From contig NZ_CP041216.1 of the NCBI RefSeq assembly GCF_020511155.1, positions 3,100,001 through 3,164,000 on the forward strand: a stretch of 64,000 nucleotides of DNA. Direction: 5' to 3'. This stretch comes from Shewanella glacialimarina. Its GTDB lineage: Bacteria; Pseudomonadota; Gammaproteobacteria; Enterobacterales; Shewanellaceae. This document shows, piece by piece, positions 51,095 to 60,500 of this stretch (the stretch's first letter is position 1; each line of letters begins with the position of its first letter). The position numbers and the translations under genes are program-made. The notes beneath the pieces are model-generated. The model was not told the origin of the DNA, made no database searches, and saw nothing but the letters and a program-made list of their open reading frames with translations.

Positions 51095-52405
51095 CTGTTT
51101 CAAAATTAGCTCAAAATCAGGCCGCTGCAACACACCCAATTGCATGCAAGTCTTTGATAATATTGCTAATTCAGCATACTTGGAAGTAGACTGTTGTGGA
51201 TGATCTGGCTTAATTAAGCATAACAAATCATCAATCAAACAACCTAATGCACGCACTTCAATTTTGTGCATTTTCAGGCGCTGTTGCGGCGGTAAGTGAG
51301 CTAAATTAGACGCTGCACCAAAATCACCAAATAACACCTTAAACTCATCATCCACCATAATATTATGTGCATAGATATCGCCATGACTAACCTGCTGCTG
51401 ATGCATATGGGCCATGGTGTGACTCATTTGTTTTGCAATATGCGCTATCGCCTCTACAGAATACTGCGTATCAGCGTTAAAAGTGTCTCGGGTACAGGTA
51501 CTTAATGAGGGTGGCAGGCCTAAATTTTGATAACCCTCTGGAATAAGCGCCATTACTAACCCCAGTTGTTCACCATGATGAATTTGGCCTATGGCGGGAA
51601 TTAAATTGTTATGTTCACCCGTTGTTAAACAACAATCAAGCTCATCTGCTGGGTAACCGTCGCTGGTGATAGCGCCTTTAAACATTTTCACTGCTACATT
51701 GTCGGGCAAATGTGCTTGGGACACAGGTTTCTCAAGCCAATGCGCTTTATATATAATGCCCGATGCACCCTGGCCAATTTGGGCGCTGAAATGCAAGTGT
51801 TCTGGGTGGATCATTGGCACGCTGTTATTCAAACATTCATCAACATGGCTATAAGGGTTACCCGCAAACGCTAACCAACTGAGTTTGGGTAAGTCGAATA
51901 ACCAATCGGGTAAATGGCTCAGTTTGTTGGCCGATAACCGCACTAATTCCAACTCACGACAGTTAGCCATACTGCCCGGTAATTCAGTTAGTTGGTTACC
52001 GGCTAGCGCCAGTTTTTTAAGTTGGGTTAAGCGGCCGATTGAATCTGGTAAGTGGGTTAACTGGTTATCAGTTAATATCAACCAACGGGTATGGTCGGGT
52101 AAAGCCTGTTCACTCACGTGGGTAAGTTGATTGGCTTTAAAACCAATCATTTCAAGCTTAGGGCATCGGCCTAATACCTCTGGTAATTCAGTGAAGCAAT
52201 TTTGTGATAAAAACACGATGCGCAGCTGGCTTAATTGATCAAAGTCATCAGGTAGGCTCGATAATTGATTATTCGATAAGTCTAAAATCTCTAAACTGTC
52301 GGCTAATGACAAGAGCGCCCTTGGAAACTCGGTCAGTTCTGCCACTATTTGCACACGTGCAAGCCCTTTTAGTTCACCTGATTCAAGCTGAGCTAAGGTA
52401 TGCAT
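51083..52405 (-). CDS. Leucine-rich-repeat protein kinase
   Basis: A 440-residue protein started at MHTLAQLESGELKGLARVQI (ATG 52405, AGGAA upstream); the open frame continues to 52660 but has no coding pattern. Seen: about seven leucine-rich repeats (about 30-190; units such as LEILDLSNNQLSSLPDDFDQ), then a protein kinase domain with GQGASGIIYKAHW, VAVKMFKG (Lys), the catalytic loop HGDIYAHNIMVDD and GDFGAAS. All key kinase residues are present, so it should phosphorylate Ser/Thr (or Tyr). Such bacterial LRR-kinase proteins are found in many gammaproteobacteria, with unknown targets. No signal peptide at the chosen start. Confidence 0.88.
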   Translation of the reverse strand: MHTLAQLESGELKGLARVQIVAELTEFPRALLSLADSLEILDLSNNQLSSLPDDFDQLSQLRIVFLSQNCFTELPEVLGRCPKLEMIGFKANQLTHVSEQALPDHTRWLILTDNQLTHLPDSIGRLTQLKKLALAGNQLTELPGSMANCRELELVRLSANKLSHLPDWLFDLPKLSWLAFAGNPYSHVDECLNNSVPMIHPEHLHFSAQIGQGASGIIYKAHWLEKPVSQAHLPDNVAVKMFKGAITSDGYPADELDCCLTTGEHNNLIPAIGQIHHGEQLGLVMALIPEGYQNLGLPPSLSTCTRDTFNADTQYSVEAIAHIAKQMSHTMAHMHQQQVSHGDIYAHNIMVDDEFKVLFGDFGAASNLAHLPPQQRLKMHKIEVRALGCLIDDLLCLIKPDHPQQSTSKYAELAILSKTCMQLGVLQRPDFELILKQLLS

Positions 52406-52497
52406 ACTGGTATTCCTGTCAATGTGGTAATCAACTAGATAAACGCGAAATAATAAAGAAGCTGCTGCTTGATAGCAAATAGTCATCAGATTCATAT

Positions 52498-52536
52498 TGA
52501 AATGATAGGCTGAAATGATAGGCTGAAATGATAGGC
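52498..52536. repeat. Three 13-bp direct repeats
   Basis: TGAAATGATAGGC occurs three times head to tail, directly next to the terminator of the old yellow enzyme gene. No role is known; slippage in copy number would be expected. Confidence 0.8.
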
Positions 52537-52562
52537 AAAAAAAACCACTGCATAGCAGTGGT
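52537..52562 (-). terminator. Terminator of the old yellow enzyme gene
   Basis: Stem ACCACTGC / GCAGTGGT with loop ATA, followed on the minus strand by eight T. It lies about 110 bp after the stop codon at 52670. Confidence 0.85.
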
Positions 52563-52669
52563 AAAATGGATACTAAAAGTGTCAATTGGGGTTGGTTTTT
52601 AGTTTTATTTTCATCTGAATGAAAATAATATCCTAAGTGATCTCTAACAAAGCAGATCAAACAATGGTG

Positions 52670-53713
52670 TTAAATAAGTTCAGCCAACATAGCGTCGTTG
52701 TATTCAACAACTGCTTCACCTTGACGCACTTTGGCTACGTAGTCAGGGTTGGCAATAAATGGACGGCCAATAGCCAATAAATCAAATTTATTGTCTGCTA
52801 TTGCTGCACTGCCAGTTTCGGCGGTATAGCTACCCACACCCACTAAGGTGCCAGTGTAAACACTGCGCAGATAGGTCGATATATTGCCACCTAAGTAATC
52901 AAACTGCATTGAGTCGTCAAAAATACCGCCGTGTAAAAACGCTAAATTGCGTTTAGCTAACTCAGGTAATAAATAGTCAAACACAGCACGGTCACGTGGG
53001 TCGGCTGCCATATTAAAATAGGCACCAGGAGAAACTCGAATAGCAGTGCGGTCTGCGCCAATTCTGGCAACAACAGCATCCACAACGTCTAAAGCAAAAC
53101 GTGACATATTTTCAGGAGTTTGGCCGTACTCGTCTTCACGACGATTGTTGTCATGATGCAAAAACTGGTCAATTAAATAGCCATTCGCTGCATGAATTTC
53201 AACGCCGTCAAAGCCAGCATCAATCGCATTTGCCGCTGCTTGAGCATAATCAACCACTAACTGCTTAATATCATCTAAGGTGGCAGCTTTTGGAGTTTGA
53301 TAAACCAGTTCGCGCATTCTAGGCACTGTACCTTCAACAGCTTGTGCAGAAGAAGAGAGTACATAGTCACCATCAAAAAAGTGTGGGTGTGCTACACGGC
53401 CAGTGTGCCAAAGTTGAGAAAAGATTTTACCGTCACTTTTATGCACGGCATCGGTCACTTTACGCCAACCGTCAATTTGAGCTGGAGTAAATAAGCCTGG
53501 GGTGTTTGGGTAGCCTTGAGCATCTGGGCGGATAATAGTCGCTTCGCTGATAATTAAGCCTGCTGCAGCGCGGCGAGCATAGTAATCAACCATCTTCTGT
53601 GTTGGCACAAGGTCATCATCCGCCATACAACGCGTTAATGGTGCCATTAAAATCTTGTTTGCTAATGTTAAGGTGTCATTGAGTTTGTAAGGGGTAAATA
53701 AACTGGCCGTCAT
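52670..53713 (-). CDS. nemA: Old yellow enzyme, alkene / N-ethylmaleimide reductase
   Basis: A 347-residue FMN-dependent NAD(P)H oxidoreductase that reduces activated C=C bonds and nitro compounds. Seen: opening LFTPYKLNDTLTLANKILMA, PLTRCMADDDLVPTQKMVDY, the active-site QLWHTGRVAHP and GVEIHAANGYLIDQFLHHDN followed by NRREDEYG, and C-terminal LLAIGRPFIANPDYVAKVRQ. The gene is divergent from a TetR-type regulator, as nemA and nemR are paired in other bacteria, with three operator repeats between them. Expected to be induced by reactive electrophiles. Identification is secure as OYE; the exact substrate is not known. Confidence 0.94.
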   Translation of the reverse strand: MTASLFTPYKLNDTLTLANKILMAPLTRCMADDDLVPTQKMVDYYARRAAAGLIISEATIIRPDAQGYPNTPGLFTPAQIDGWRKVTDAVHKSDGKIFSQLWHTGRVAHPHFFDGDYVLSSSAQAVEGTVPRMRELVYQTPKAATLDDIKQLVVDYAQAAANAIDAGFDGVEIHAANGYLIDQFLHHDNNRREDEYGQTPENMSRFALDVVDAVVARIGADRTAIRVSPGAYFNMAADPRDRAVFDYLLPELAKRNLAFLHGGIFDDSMQFDYLGGNISTYLRSVYTGTLVGVGSYTAETGSAAIADNKFDLLAIGRPFIANPDYVAKVRQGEAVVEYNDAMLAELI

Positions 53714-53729
53714 GTGGTTAACTCCATTC

Positions 53730-53796
53730 TTGAATATGCGTTCAAGATAATCTTATTTGAATATTCATTCAAGTAATTTTTGAATGTTTATTCAAA
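53730..53796. promoter_or_regulatory. Three 17-bp palindromic operators
   Basis: TTGAATATGCGTTCAAG (53730-53746), TTGAATATTCATTCAAG (53757-53773) and TTGAATGTTTATTCAAA (53780-53796) share the pattern TTGAAT-N5-ATTCAA. They lie 17 bp in front of the reductase start and end 45 bp before the TetR start, the normal place for TetR operators controlling both genes. Confidence 0.88.
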
Positions 53797-53841
53797 ATTG
53801 GTTAAACTCACCCAATAATTACTAATGCTAAAGAGAACGCC

Positions 53842-54420
53842 ATGAGAAATGCAGAGTTTGATCGCCAAGTTGTACTGCGTGCGGCCATGCGAGCATTTAT
53901 GATGAAAGGTTATGCGAAAACCAGCATGGCGGATTTAACCAAAGCGACTGGATTGCACCCAGGATCAATTTATTGTGCATTTGAAAACAAAAAGGGCTTA
54001 CTGCTAGCGGCAATAGGCCAATACCATGCTGACCGCAGCGCGCAATTTCAACTATTGTTTACCAATAACAATAACCCGTTGCACAACTTAAAAACTTATT
54101 TAGCGGGCATTGTAGAAGAGTGTTTGAGTTGTGATGCCACCCAGGCTTGTTTGCTAACCAAAGCGTTAAATGAAGTGGGTGAGCAAGATGAAGATATTAG
54201 TCAGTTGATTAATACCAACCTTAACGCCTGGCAATTCGGCATTGAGCAGGTGTTTGAAGCGGCAAAATTACAGGGACTAATCGACAGCGACACTAATAGC
54301 CAATTACAGGCGCAGTTTTTAATGATGGGCATTTATGGTTTGCGCACATTTGCCCATACACACCCAACAAAAGAAGTGTTGTTACCACTAGCTGACAAAT
54401 TATTTAATAGCTTACTTTAA
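53842..54420 (+). CDS. TetR family repressor of the reductase gene
   Basis: A 192-residue TetR-type regulator. Seen: N-terminal HTH (TSMADLTKATGLHPGSIYCA then FENKKGLLLAAIGQYHAD) and a helical ligand domain. It carries several cysteines (positions near 45 and a cluster ECLSCDATQACLL), which may sense electrophiles as in NemR. It is divergent from nemA and so likely represses it and itself through the three palindromes in between. Whether it is orthologous to NemR is not settled. Confidence 0.9.
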   Translation: MRNAEFDRQVVLRAAMRAFMMKGYAKTSMADLTKATGLHPGSIYCAFENKKGLLLAAIGQYHADRSAQFQLLFTNNNNPLHNLKTYLAGIVEECLSCDATQACLLTKALNEVGEQDEDISQLINTNLNAWQFGIEQVFEAAKLQGLIDSDTNSQLQAQFLMMGIYGLRTFAHTHPTKEVLLPLADKLFNSLL

Positions 54421-54424
54421 AAAC

Positions 54425-54450
54425 AAAATGACGCCTTAGCGTCATTTTTA
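54425..54450 (+). terminator. Terminator of the TetR gene
   Basis: Stem AAAATGACGC / GCGTCATTTT with a 4-nt loop directly after the stop codon; T-rich on the right, A-rich on the left, so it may also serve the convergent gene. Confidence 0.85.
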
Positions 54451-54479
54451 TTGAACTCCAATATGGGTTTAGCTTGCTA

Positions 54480-54737
54480 TTAACCAATTACTTTTTGAGA
54501 AAATACTCGCTCGCCCAAAGCGTTCAAAATAGTACACTCGCCATCTAATACCGCAATAATCGATTTTCCGCGACGAAAGCTATCAGGGATCATCACCCGA
54601 CCAGACTCACTAATGGTTAAATCAGTTAATACTGTGTTATGCATTTCAAGCCCTGCGGGTGCTTCATAAAATAATATTGTCACAGTGGCTAATGACGGTT
54701 TATCGCTATTTGCATCTTGCTTTGATTCAGATTTCAT
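54480..54737 (-). CDS. TIGR02922-like small conserved protein
   Basis: An 85-residue protein with a variable N-terminal 17 residues and a conserved core ATVTILFYEAPAGLEMHNTV, RVMIPDSFRRGKSIIAVLDG and ECTILNALGERV. I believe it belongs to the small TIGR02922 family limited to Shewanella, Colwellia and relatives; function unknown. An all-beta fold is likely. It is a single gene with a 368-bp non-coding stretch upstream. Confidence 0.78.
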   Translation of the reverse strand: MKSESKQDANSDKPSLATVTILFYEAPAGLEMHNTVLTDLTISESGRVMIPDSFRRGKSIIAVLDGECTILNALGERVFSQKVIG

Positions 54738-54830
54738 TCTTTACTCTCGTACCAGTAGACACTAGTTAAGTGAAGGATTAATTAGCCAATATTCCGTATT
54801 CAGTCTATCAATCTTTTTCATTTATATACT

Positions 54831-54865
54831 GTGATGTGATTAAGTCATAACAAAAATCACATCAC
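54831..54865. repeat. 10-bp inverted repeat in a 368-bp gap
   Basis: GTGATGTGAT (54831-54840) and ATCACATCAC (54856-54865) are perfectly complementary with a 15-bp spacer. The rest of 54738-55105 holds no gene I can see; it should contain the yebC promoter. The spacing is too wide for a CRP site. Confidence 0.6.
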
Positions 54866-55105
54866 TTTTAAGTTTAATAATATGCTTTTTACCGCGTTAA
54901 TCCTATACAAAAAGAAACAAAGGTAACCAAAATGTTGCCAAAATCATCTTTGTTGATTGAATATAACCTCGCTTAAACCGACATATGTTGATTTAAATAT
55001 AGATTATCTACACGTTTTTTAAAGTCTGATCTAAACAGCTTGAATGATTCCTGCTAGAATCGATGACAATTTTTAGCCTTAAACATTTAATAAAACGAGA
55101 TTAAG

Positions 55106-55825
55106 ATGGGCAGAGCATATCAAAATAAAAAAGAGTCCATGGCGAAAACCGCTGGCCAAAAGACACGTATTTACTCACGTTACGGTAAAGAAATTTACAT
55201 TTGTGCTAAAGGCGGTGTTGACCCTGATGGCAACTTAGCACTACGTAGCTTGATTGCCCGCGCGAAGAAAGATCAAGTTCCAGCACACGTTATTGAACGT
55301 GCTATTGAAAAAGCCCGTGGTGGCGGTGGTGAAGATTACGATACGGCTCGTTATGAAGGTTTTGGCCCTGGTGGTTGTATGGTGATTGTTGACTGCCTAA
55401 CTGATAATGGTAACCGTACTTTTACTCAAGTTCGCCAGGCGTTTGTTAAAAATGATGCCAAGCTAGGCGGTCCAGGTACTGTTGGCCATATGTTCGAACA
55501 TCAAGCGGTATTTGTGTTTGATGGTGATGACGATGAAGCGATTTTAGAACTGCTTATGATGGCTGACGTTGACGTTGCCGATGTAGAACTAGAAGATGGC
55601 ATTATCAGTGTATTTACACCGGTATCTGAATTTAACAATGCCCGCACAGTATTAACTGAAGCCTTCCCAGAAATTGATTTCAAGGTAGAAAACTTAGCTT
55701 TTGTACCACAAACCATGACTGAAATCAGCGGCGAAGATATCGAAAGCTTTGATAAGTTTTTAGCGGCATTAGATGATTGTGATGACGTACAAAACGTGTA
55801 TCACAATGCTGAGATTAACGAGTAA
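55106..55825 (+). CDS. YebC/PmpR family protein (YeeN type)
   Basis: A 239-residue protein of the YebC/TACO1 family. Seen: [20 protein letters not shown], the conserved [39 protein letters not shown] with RGGGGEDYD, and [17 protein letters not shown]. Members were named as transcription regulators, while newer work links the family to translation of proline-rich stretches. The [12 protein letters not shown] start marks the YeeN subgroup, different from the RuvC-linked YebC; no ruv genes are nearby. Monocistronic with own terminator. Confidence 0.92.
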   Translation: MGRAYQNKKESMAKTAGQKTRIYSRYGKEIYICAKGGVDPDGNLALRSLIARAKKDQVPAHVIERAIEKARGGGGEDYDTARYEGFGPGGCMVIVDCLTDNGNRTFTQVRQAFVKNDAKLGGPGTVGHMFEHQAVFVFDGDDDEAILELLMMADVDVADVELEDGIISVFTPVSEFNNARTVLTEAFPEIDFKVENLAFVPQTMTEISGEDIESFDKFLAALDDCDDVQNVYHNAEINE

Positions 55826-55864
55826 GTTAATCACCGCATGCAGGCTAAAATTTATCAAAGCCTC

Positions 55865-55900
55865 TAATAAAAAACGCAGCTTAAGCTGCGTTTTTTATTA
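55865..55900. terminator. Bidirectional terminator between yebC-type gene and hpf
   Basis: A perfect 18-bp palindrome, TAATAAAAAACGCAGCTT and its complement without a gap, with A- and T-runs at the outer ends, lies between the two convergent genes. Confidence 0.92.
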
Positions 55901-55922
55901 GAAGCTGGATCCGTTAACTCAA

Positions 55923-56279
55923 TTAACGTAAATCCATCTCTTGTACTTTTTCATACGCAATTTCTGGCGCGGTGACTTCAGGCTTAGCATGCAAGTCTGC
56001 TTTTAAATGGCCTTTACGGTGTTTAAGTGCTGCGTCTAATTTTTTAGCTGCACTAGAAATAGCTGGGTACATCACTGAATCTAGACCTTTAGCGGCAATT
56101 CGAGTACCTTCATAATTGGTGCTAACTTCTACATCATATTCGCCATGTTCTTTAGCGATAATAATGTCTAATGCAATAAGGGTTGGAAAATGGTTAGCAA
56201 GCTTAGCGAACTTTTCTTCTACATGTTGTTTGACAGTGTCAGTAACATCTACATGGTGACCAGAAAGATTTATTTTCAT
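55923..56279 (-). CDS. hpf: Ribosome hibernation promoting factor HPF
   Basis: A 118-residue short-form HPF/RaiA family protein that binds the 30S decoding centre in stationary phase. Seen: MKINLSGHHVDVTDTVKQHV, KFAKLANHFPTLIALDIIIA, ISSAAKKLDAALKHRKGHLK and a short tail. The length is between HPF (95) and RaiA (113) of E. coli; the tail from residue 100 is not the FED-type tail of RaiA. It is alone here, away from rpoN, where hpf is usually found, so it may be a second paralogue. Confidence 0.92.
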   Translation of the reverse strand: MKINLSGHHVDVTDTVKQHVEEKFAKLANHFPTLIALDIIIAKEHGEYDVEVSTNYEGTRIAAKGLDSVMYPAISSAAKKLDAALKHRKGHLKADLHAKPEVTAPEIAYEKVQEMDLR

Positions 56280-56668
56280 AAAGTGTCCTTAGCGTTATAA
56301 CGTTTCTTTAATGTCATATTAATTGACTGCATAAAAGAGAACTTGGGGCATTTACTGTAGATTTCAAGAGATTAAATCAAAAAAGTGTCAAAAAGGAATA
56401 TCAAAGTCACATCTATAATTTAATTCTGTATTGCTTGTAACAGTAAAGTTAGATCAAACTAGTTGAACAACCTTGTTCTCAATCTGAGTTAACATCACCA
56501 TACACACTTAGTATAGACATAAACAAGTAACTTTGTTTACTACTTTTACTCGCTTTACAACACAGCTCACAAAGCGGTCTAATAAATGGCTTTTTAAGTT
56601 AAAATTTAACCAGTTAAGCGTGTTGCACCCTACTTTGATAAACTTAAATTAATCTATAGGTTAACCCA
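56280..56668. other. Intergenic region, AT-rich, no gene seen
   Basis: A 389-bp gap between divergent hpf and the DsbA-type gene. It should contain both promoters. I see no RNA gene, repeat or strong palindrome in it. Confidence 0.5.
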
Positions 56669-57313
56669 ATGTCTCTCAAAACCCTGCAAATAGATATTGT
56701 CTCGGATGTTATGTGTCCATGGTGTATCGTTGGCTATAAGCGGCTTCAGCAAGCCTTAATCTCTTTTAGTGATCTTGAGGTAAAAATCACTTGGCACCCG
56801 TTTGAGTTAAATCCCAATATGGGCAAACAAGGTCAACACCTTGGTGAGCATTTAGCTGAAAAATACGGCTCTACACCCGAGCAAAGTCAGCAAAATCGCG
56901 CCAATTTAACGGCTATAGGTAAAACGCTAGATATTGAGTTTAACTTCACCGACCAATCGCGTATTTACAATACCTTTAATGCCCACCAGCTGCTGCAATG
57001 GGCAAAGTCATTTAATAAACAAACTGAACTTAAACTCGCTTTGTTTGATGGCTATTTTACCCAGCAGCAAAACCCTGACGACATTGCAGTATTATTAAAC
57101 CTTGTCGACAGTGTTGGATTAGACCGTGTCGAAGCAGAACAAGTATTAGCATCACAGCAATTTGCCGAGTCGGTTAGACAAGAGCAAGCTTTATGGCAAA
57201 GCAGAGGCATAAGTGCTGTTCCAGCGATTATATTGAATCAAAAGTATTTGATTTCAGGTGCACAAAGTGCGGATTACCTAATTGAAGCCATCAAGCAGTT
57301 GGTAGCAGAGTAG
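56669..57313 (+). CDS. FrnE-like DsbA family oxidoreductase
   Basis: A 214-residue thioredoxin-fold protein of the FrnE branch of DsbA. Seen: opening LQIDIVSDVMCPWCIVGYKR with the CPWC active site (Cys16, Cys19), HPFELNPNM, the helical insert, and the cis-Pro loop ISAVPAIILNQKYLISGAQS. There is no signal peptide, so it acts in the cytoplasm, probably as a disulfide isomerase or detoxifying protein. It is a single-gene unit. Identification is secure at family level. Confidence 0.93.
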   Translation: MSLKTLQIDIVSDVMCPWCIVGYKRLQQALISFSDLEVKITWHPFELNPNMGKQGQHLGEHLAEKYGSTPEQSQQNRANLTAIGKTLDIEFNFTDQSRIYNTFNAHQLLQWAKSFNKQTELKLALFDGYFTQQQNPDDIAVLLNLVDSVGLDRVEAEQVLASQQFAESVRQEQALWQSRGISAVPAIILNQKYLISGAQSADYLIEAIKQLVAE

Positions 57314-57340
57314 ATAAACTCAGCCTCTGCTTGCTCAACT

Positions 57341-57438
57341 TTAGTTTACTCAGCTTAGTTTACTCAGCTTAGTTTACTCAGTTTAGTTTACTCAGTTTAG
57401 TTTACTCAGTTTAGTTTACTCAGTTTAGTTTGCTCAGC
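57341..57438. repeat. Seven 14-bp tandem repeats
   Basis: The unit TTAGTTTACTCAGT (or ...CAGC) is repeated seven times head to tail with almost no change. It lies between the stop of the DsbA-type gene and a terminator. It looks like a slippage-prone minisatellite; no hairpin or coding role is evident. Confidence 0.95.
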
Positions 57439-57448
57439 CTAGTCCCAT

Positions 57449-57476
57449 AAAAAAACCAGCTTGCGCTGGTTTTTTG
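57449..57476. terminator. Bidirectional terminator
   Basis: Stem AAAAACCAGC / GCTGGTTTTT with a 4-nt loop lies between the convergent DsbA-type and pullulanase genes; A- and T-runs on the two sides allow use in both directions. Confidence 0.9.
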
Positions 57477-57513
57477 TTATTGATATTCAAGCAACTTTGT
57501 TGCGTTATATCGG

Positions 57514-60500
57514 TTAATTCAACTTAGTCACATTCAAGGTCGGTGAATCGCTACTTGGACCGGTTACCGTAAAGCGATAGGTTGCATTACTGGCGACAGA
57601 TAACTTCATGTTAGCGCCCTTCTTAGCTAAGGTTTTAATCGCACCTTCAACAACGGTTTCATCAGCGGCAATAGCACCAAAGTCGACGGTAGACCAATCG
57701 CCTGTGGCGATTTTAAACTCGTAATCGCCAGAGGCAATGGCGATATCAACCGTGTAAACAGATGAGCCTTGATAAGCAAGCGCATCAACTTCTCCCCAAC
57801 CATTCATGCCACCGCGAATATAAACGGTATTACCGGCAAACATATCGGTTTTATCTATGGTTAAGATAGGTTCGTTCCGGTTACTCATGTCAAATGTGAA
57901 GCTGTAAATGGCATCGCTATCAAAATTAAAGCCTAAATTAGCCCCTTTGACCGCTAACGCTTTAGGCACTCCTAGTTGAACGGTTCCATCAGCATCTGCG
58001 CTACCATAATCTACGCTGCTCCAGTCACTTGAAGCGATTTTGAAGCCTTTAGTGCCTGCGGTTACCATGATTTCAGCGCGGTATAAGCTGCCACCTAGAT
58101 AAACCATTTCACTGTCAGTAGACCAACCATTCATGTCACCACGTAAGTAAACCGATGTGCCGACAAATGGCTCTTCATTGAACACAGTTAATACTGGGTT
58201 GTCTTTGTTTGCAGCATCTAATGAGAACACATAGGTTGCATCAGCAGCGGCGGTAAAGGTCATGTTGGCCCCTTTCGCGCTCAGTTGCTCAGCTATGTCC
58301 TCGTCAACCGCTGCAACATCGGCTGACACAGCACCAAAGTCAACAGTGCTCCAGTCAGCAGAAGCTATTTTGAACTCATAACTGCCTGCGGCCAGTGTGA
58401 TCGCAATGCGGTACTCACCTGCGCCCACATAGGTGAACTTATCCACTTCCCCCCAGCCATTCATGCCACCACGAACAAATACATCTGTGCTGCCATAAGG
58501 CACAACATCGGGTGCACCAGCTGTGGCATTAGCACTTAAGCCTTCACCTTGAACATCACCTTGGTTTTTTACAAATACGGCTGTGGTGTAAGCCGGCACA
58601 GTAAAAGTACCCTCGGTATCACCCTGACTGAAGCTTGCGTCTTGCACTATGCTGTCAATAGACATCATCTGTTTAGCATGTAAGCTAAAGCCCGCGGCGG
58701 TGGCTATGGCATGTGATTGCGTTTGTGCGCTACCGTTTACCATCACCACTATGGCGTCAATAGCTGGGTCAATATCGGTTAGCCCTAGGCCGTCATCGAT
58801 GCTCATGACTATCACGCCCTGCTGCTGATTTTTACCAATGTTATGGAAACCCACTCGGTCGATAATGTCTTGCGCCGTGGTTAAGCGGAACAACTTGCTT
58901 GATTGACGAATTGATAGAAACTCATTAAACACACTTGATGCAAAATCAATTTCTGACATTGACGCGGCGGCATTAGGGTTAGCTGAAATACCGCTAATCA
59001 CCGACCATTTATCTTTATTGTCTTGTGCTAAAGGTAAGCCAACATTCCAGTTATTACTGTTTTTGCTAAAGTCGACCCAGTTGAACCAATCGCCGGCATC
59101 GTAGGTGTTACGGTCCATTGATTTTGAGCGCAGCATTTCACCGCCCATTTGGAAGAATGGAATACCTTGGCTCATTAACGGAATGGTGGCGGCAATATTC
59201 TGCACTCGAACACGGTGTTCTAACGATAAACCGACGTTATGTTTATATTGCAGAGTATCCCATAGGGTTTCGTTATCATGCTTTGACACATAGTTAATGC
59301 TGTCTGCCGGGTCTAAGGTGTAACCGGTTGGTTGGCTGTTCCAGCTAAAACTACTGCCTTTGGCTGAATTGCCGTTAAAGTCTTTTAGGATGTAGTTTTG
59401 TAAGTTACCCGCCATAGATAAGCGCAAGGTATCTTGATCACGTAAGTAATCATCTTTTTGCTCTGTGGCAAATAACGCGCCACCACGCACGGCTTCACGG
59501 ATACGATCGTTAAAGGTGCCCACTTCACTGCCAGCCATATTGGCTTGGGTTGCCTGTTCGAATAATCGATTATCAGCCACCTCACCAAAGTTCCAACCTT
59601 CACCGTAGAAGTAGTTATCGGCATCGACAGCCTGAACCGCTTCTCGAGCCGCTAAAATACTGCTTTTGGGCATATGACCCATGACGTCGAAACGGAAACC
59701 GTCATAGCCATATTCTTTGGCTAAAATCACCATTGAATCAGACACAAACTTGTCCATCATTCTATGTTCTGTGGCGGTATTGTCACAACAGGTTGATGAT
59801 TCAATTTTGCCGCTGATTTCGTTATATCTGTGGTAATAACCCGGTACCACTTTATCGAGTACTGAATTGTCCCATAACCCTGATGAACTGGTGTGGTTAT
59901 AGACCACATCAAGTACCACGCGTAAACCAAGCTCATGCAAAGCTTTGTTCATTGCTCGCAATTCTTTTACTCGTGCAACCCCTTCAGGGCTTGAAGCATA
60001 ACTGCCTTCTGGTGCAATAAAGTGCTGTGGATCGTAACCCCAGTTAAAACCATCGTATCCACGCATGGCATTGACTAGATCTTGTGCATCCCCTGAACCA
60101 GGTAAAAAGTCCGCTAATATATCAACAATTTTGGCGGCTTTATCTTCTGTTTTACAGGCTTTAGCATTGTCAGCAATCTTGCTGCATAACATGCCTAAGG
60201 TATCGGTAATTTCAATCCGCTTAGTCACATCTTCTTCTATGGTGGCAATATCGGTTACTGGCAATACATGAAAATGGGTAACACCGCTTTCAGCAAGTTG
60301 ACGTAAATGCTCAACCGGCGCGCTGTCTTGTTCAGTAAAGGCTAAATACTTACCACGATTAGCGGCTGATGTGGTTTCATCTCTGATACTAAAATCACGT
60401 ACATGGCCTTCATAAATAACGATATCTTCTGGGTTTTCTACCGTTGCAACTGTGTGCCCGTCCCAACCATCGGGTTTGGTGTCATCGTCAGATAAATTAA

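Noticed and set aside
54831..54865. CRP binding site
   Set aside because: The arms resemble TGTGA/TCACA but the spacer is far longer than the 6 bp CRP needs.
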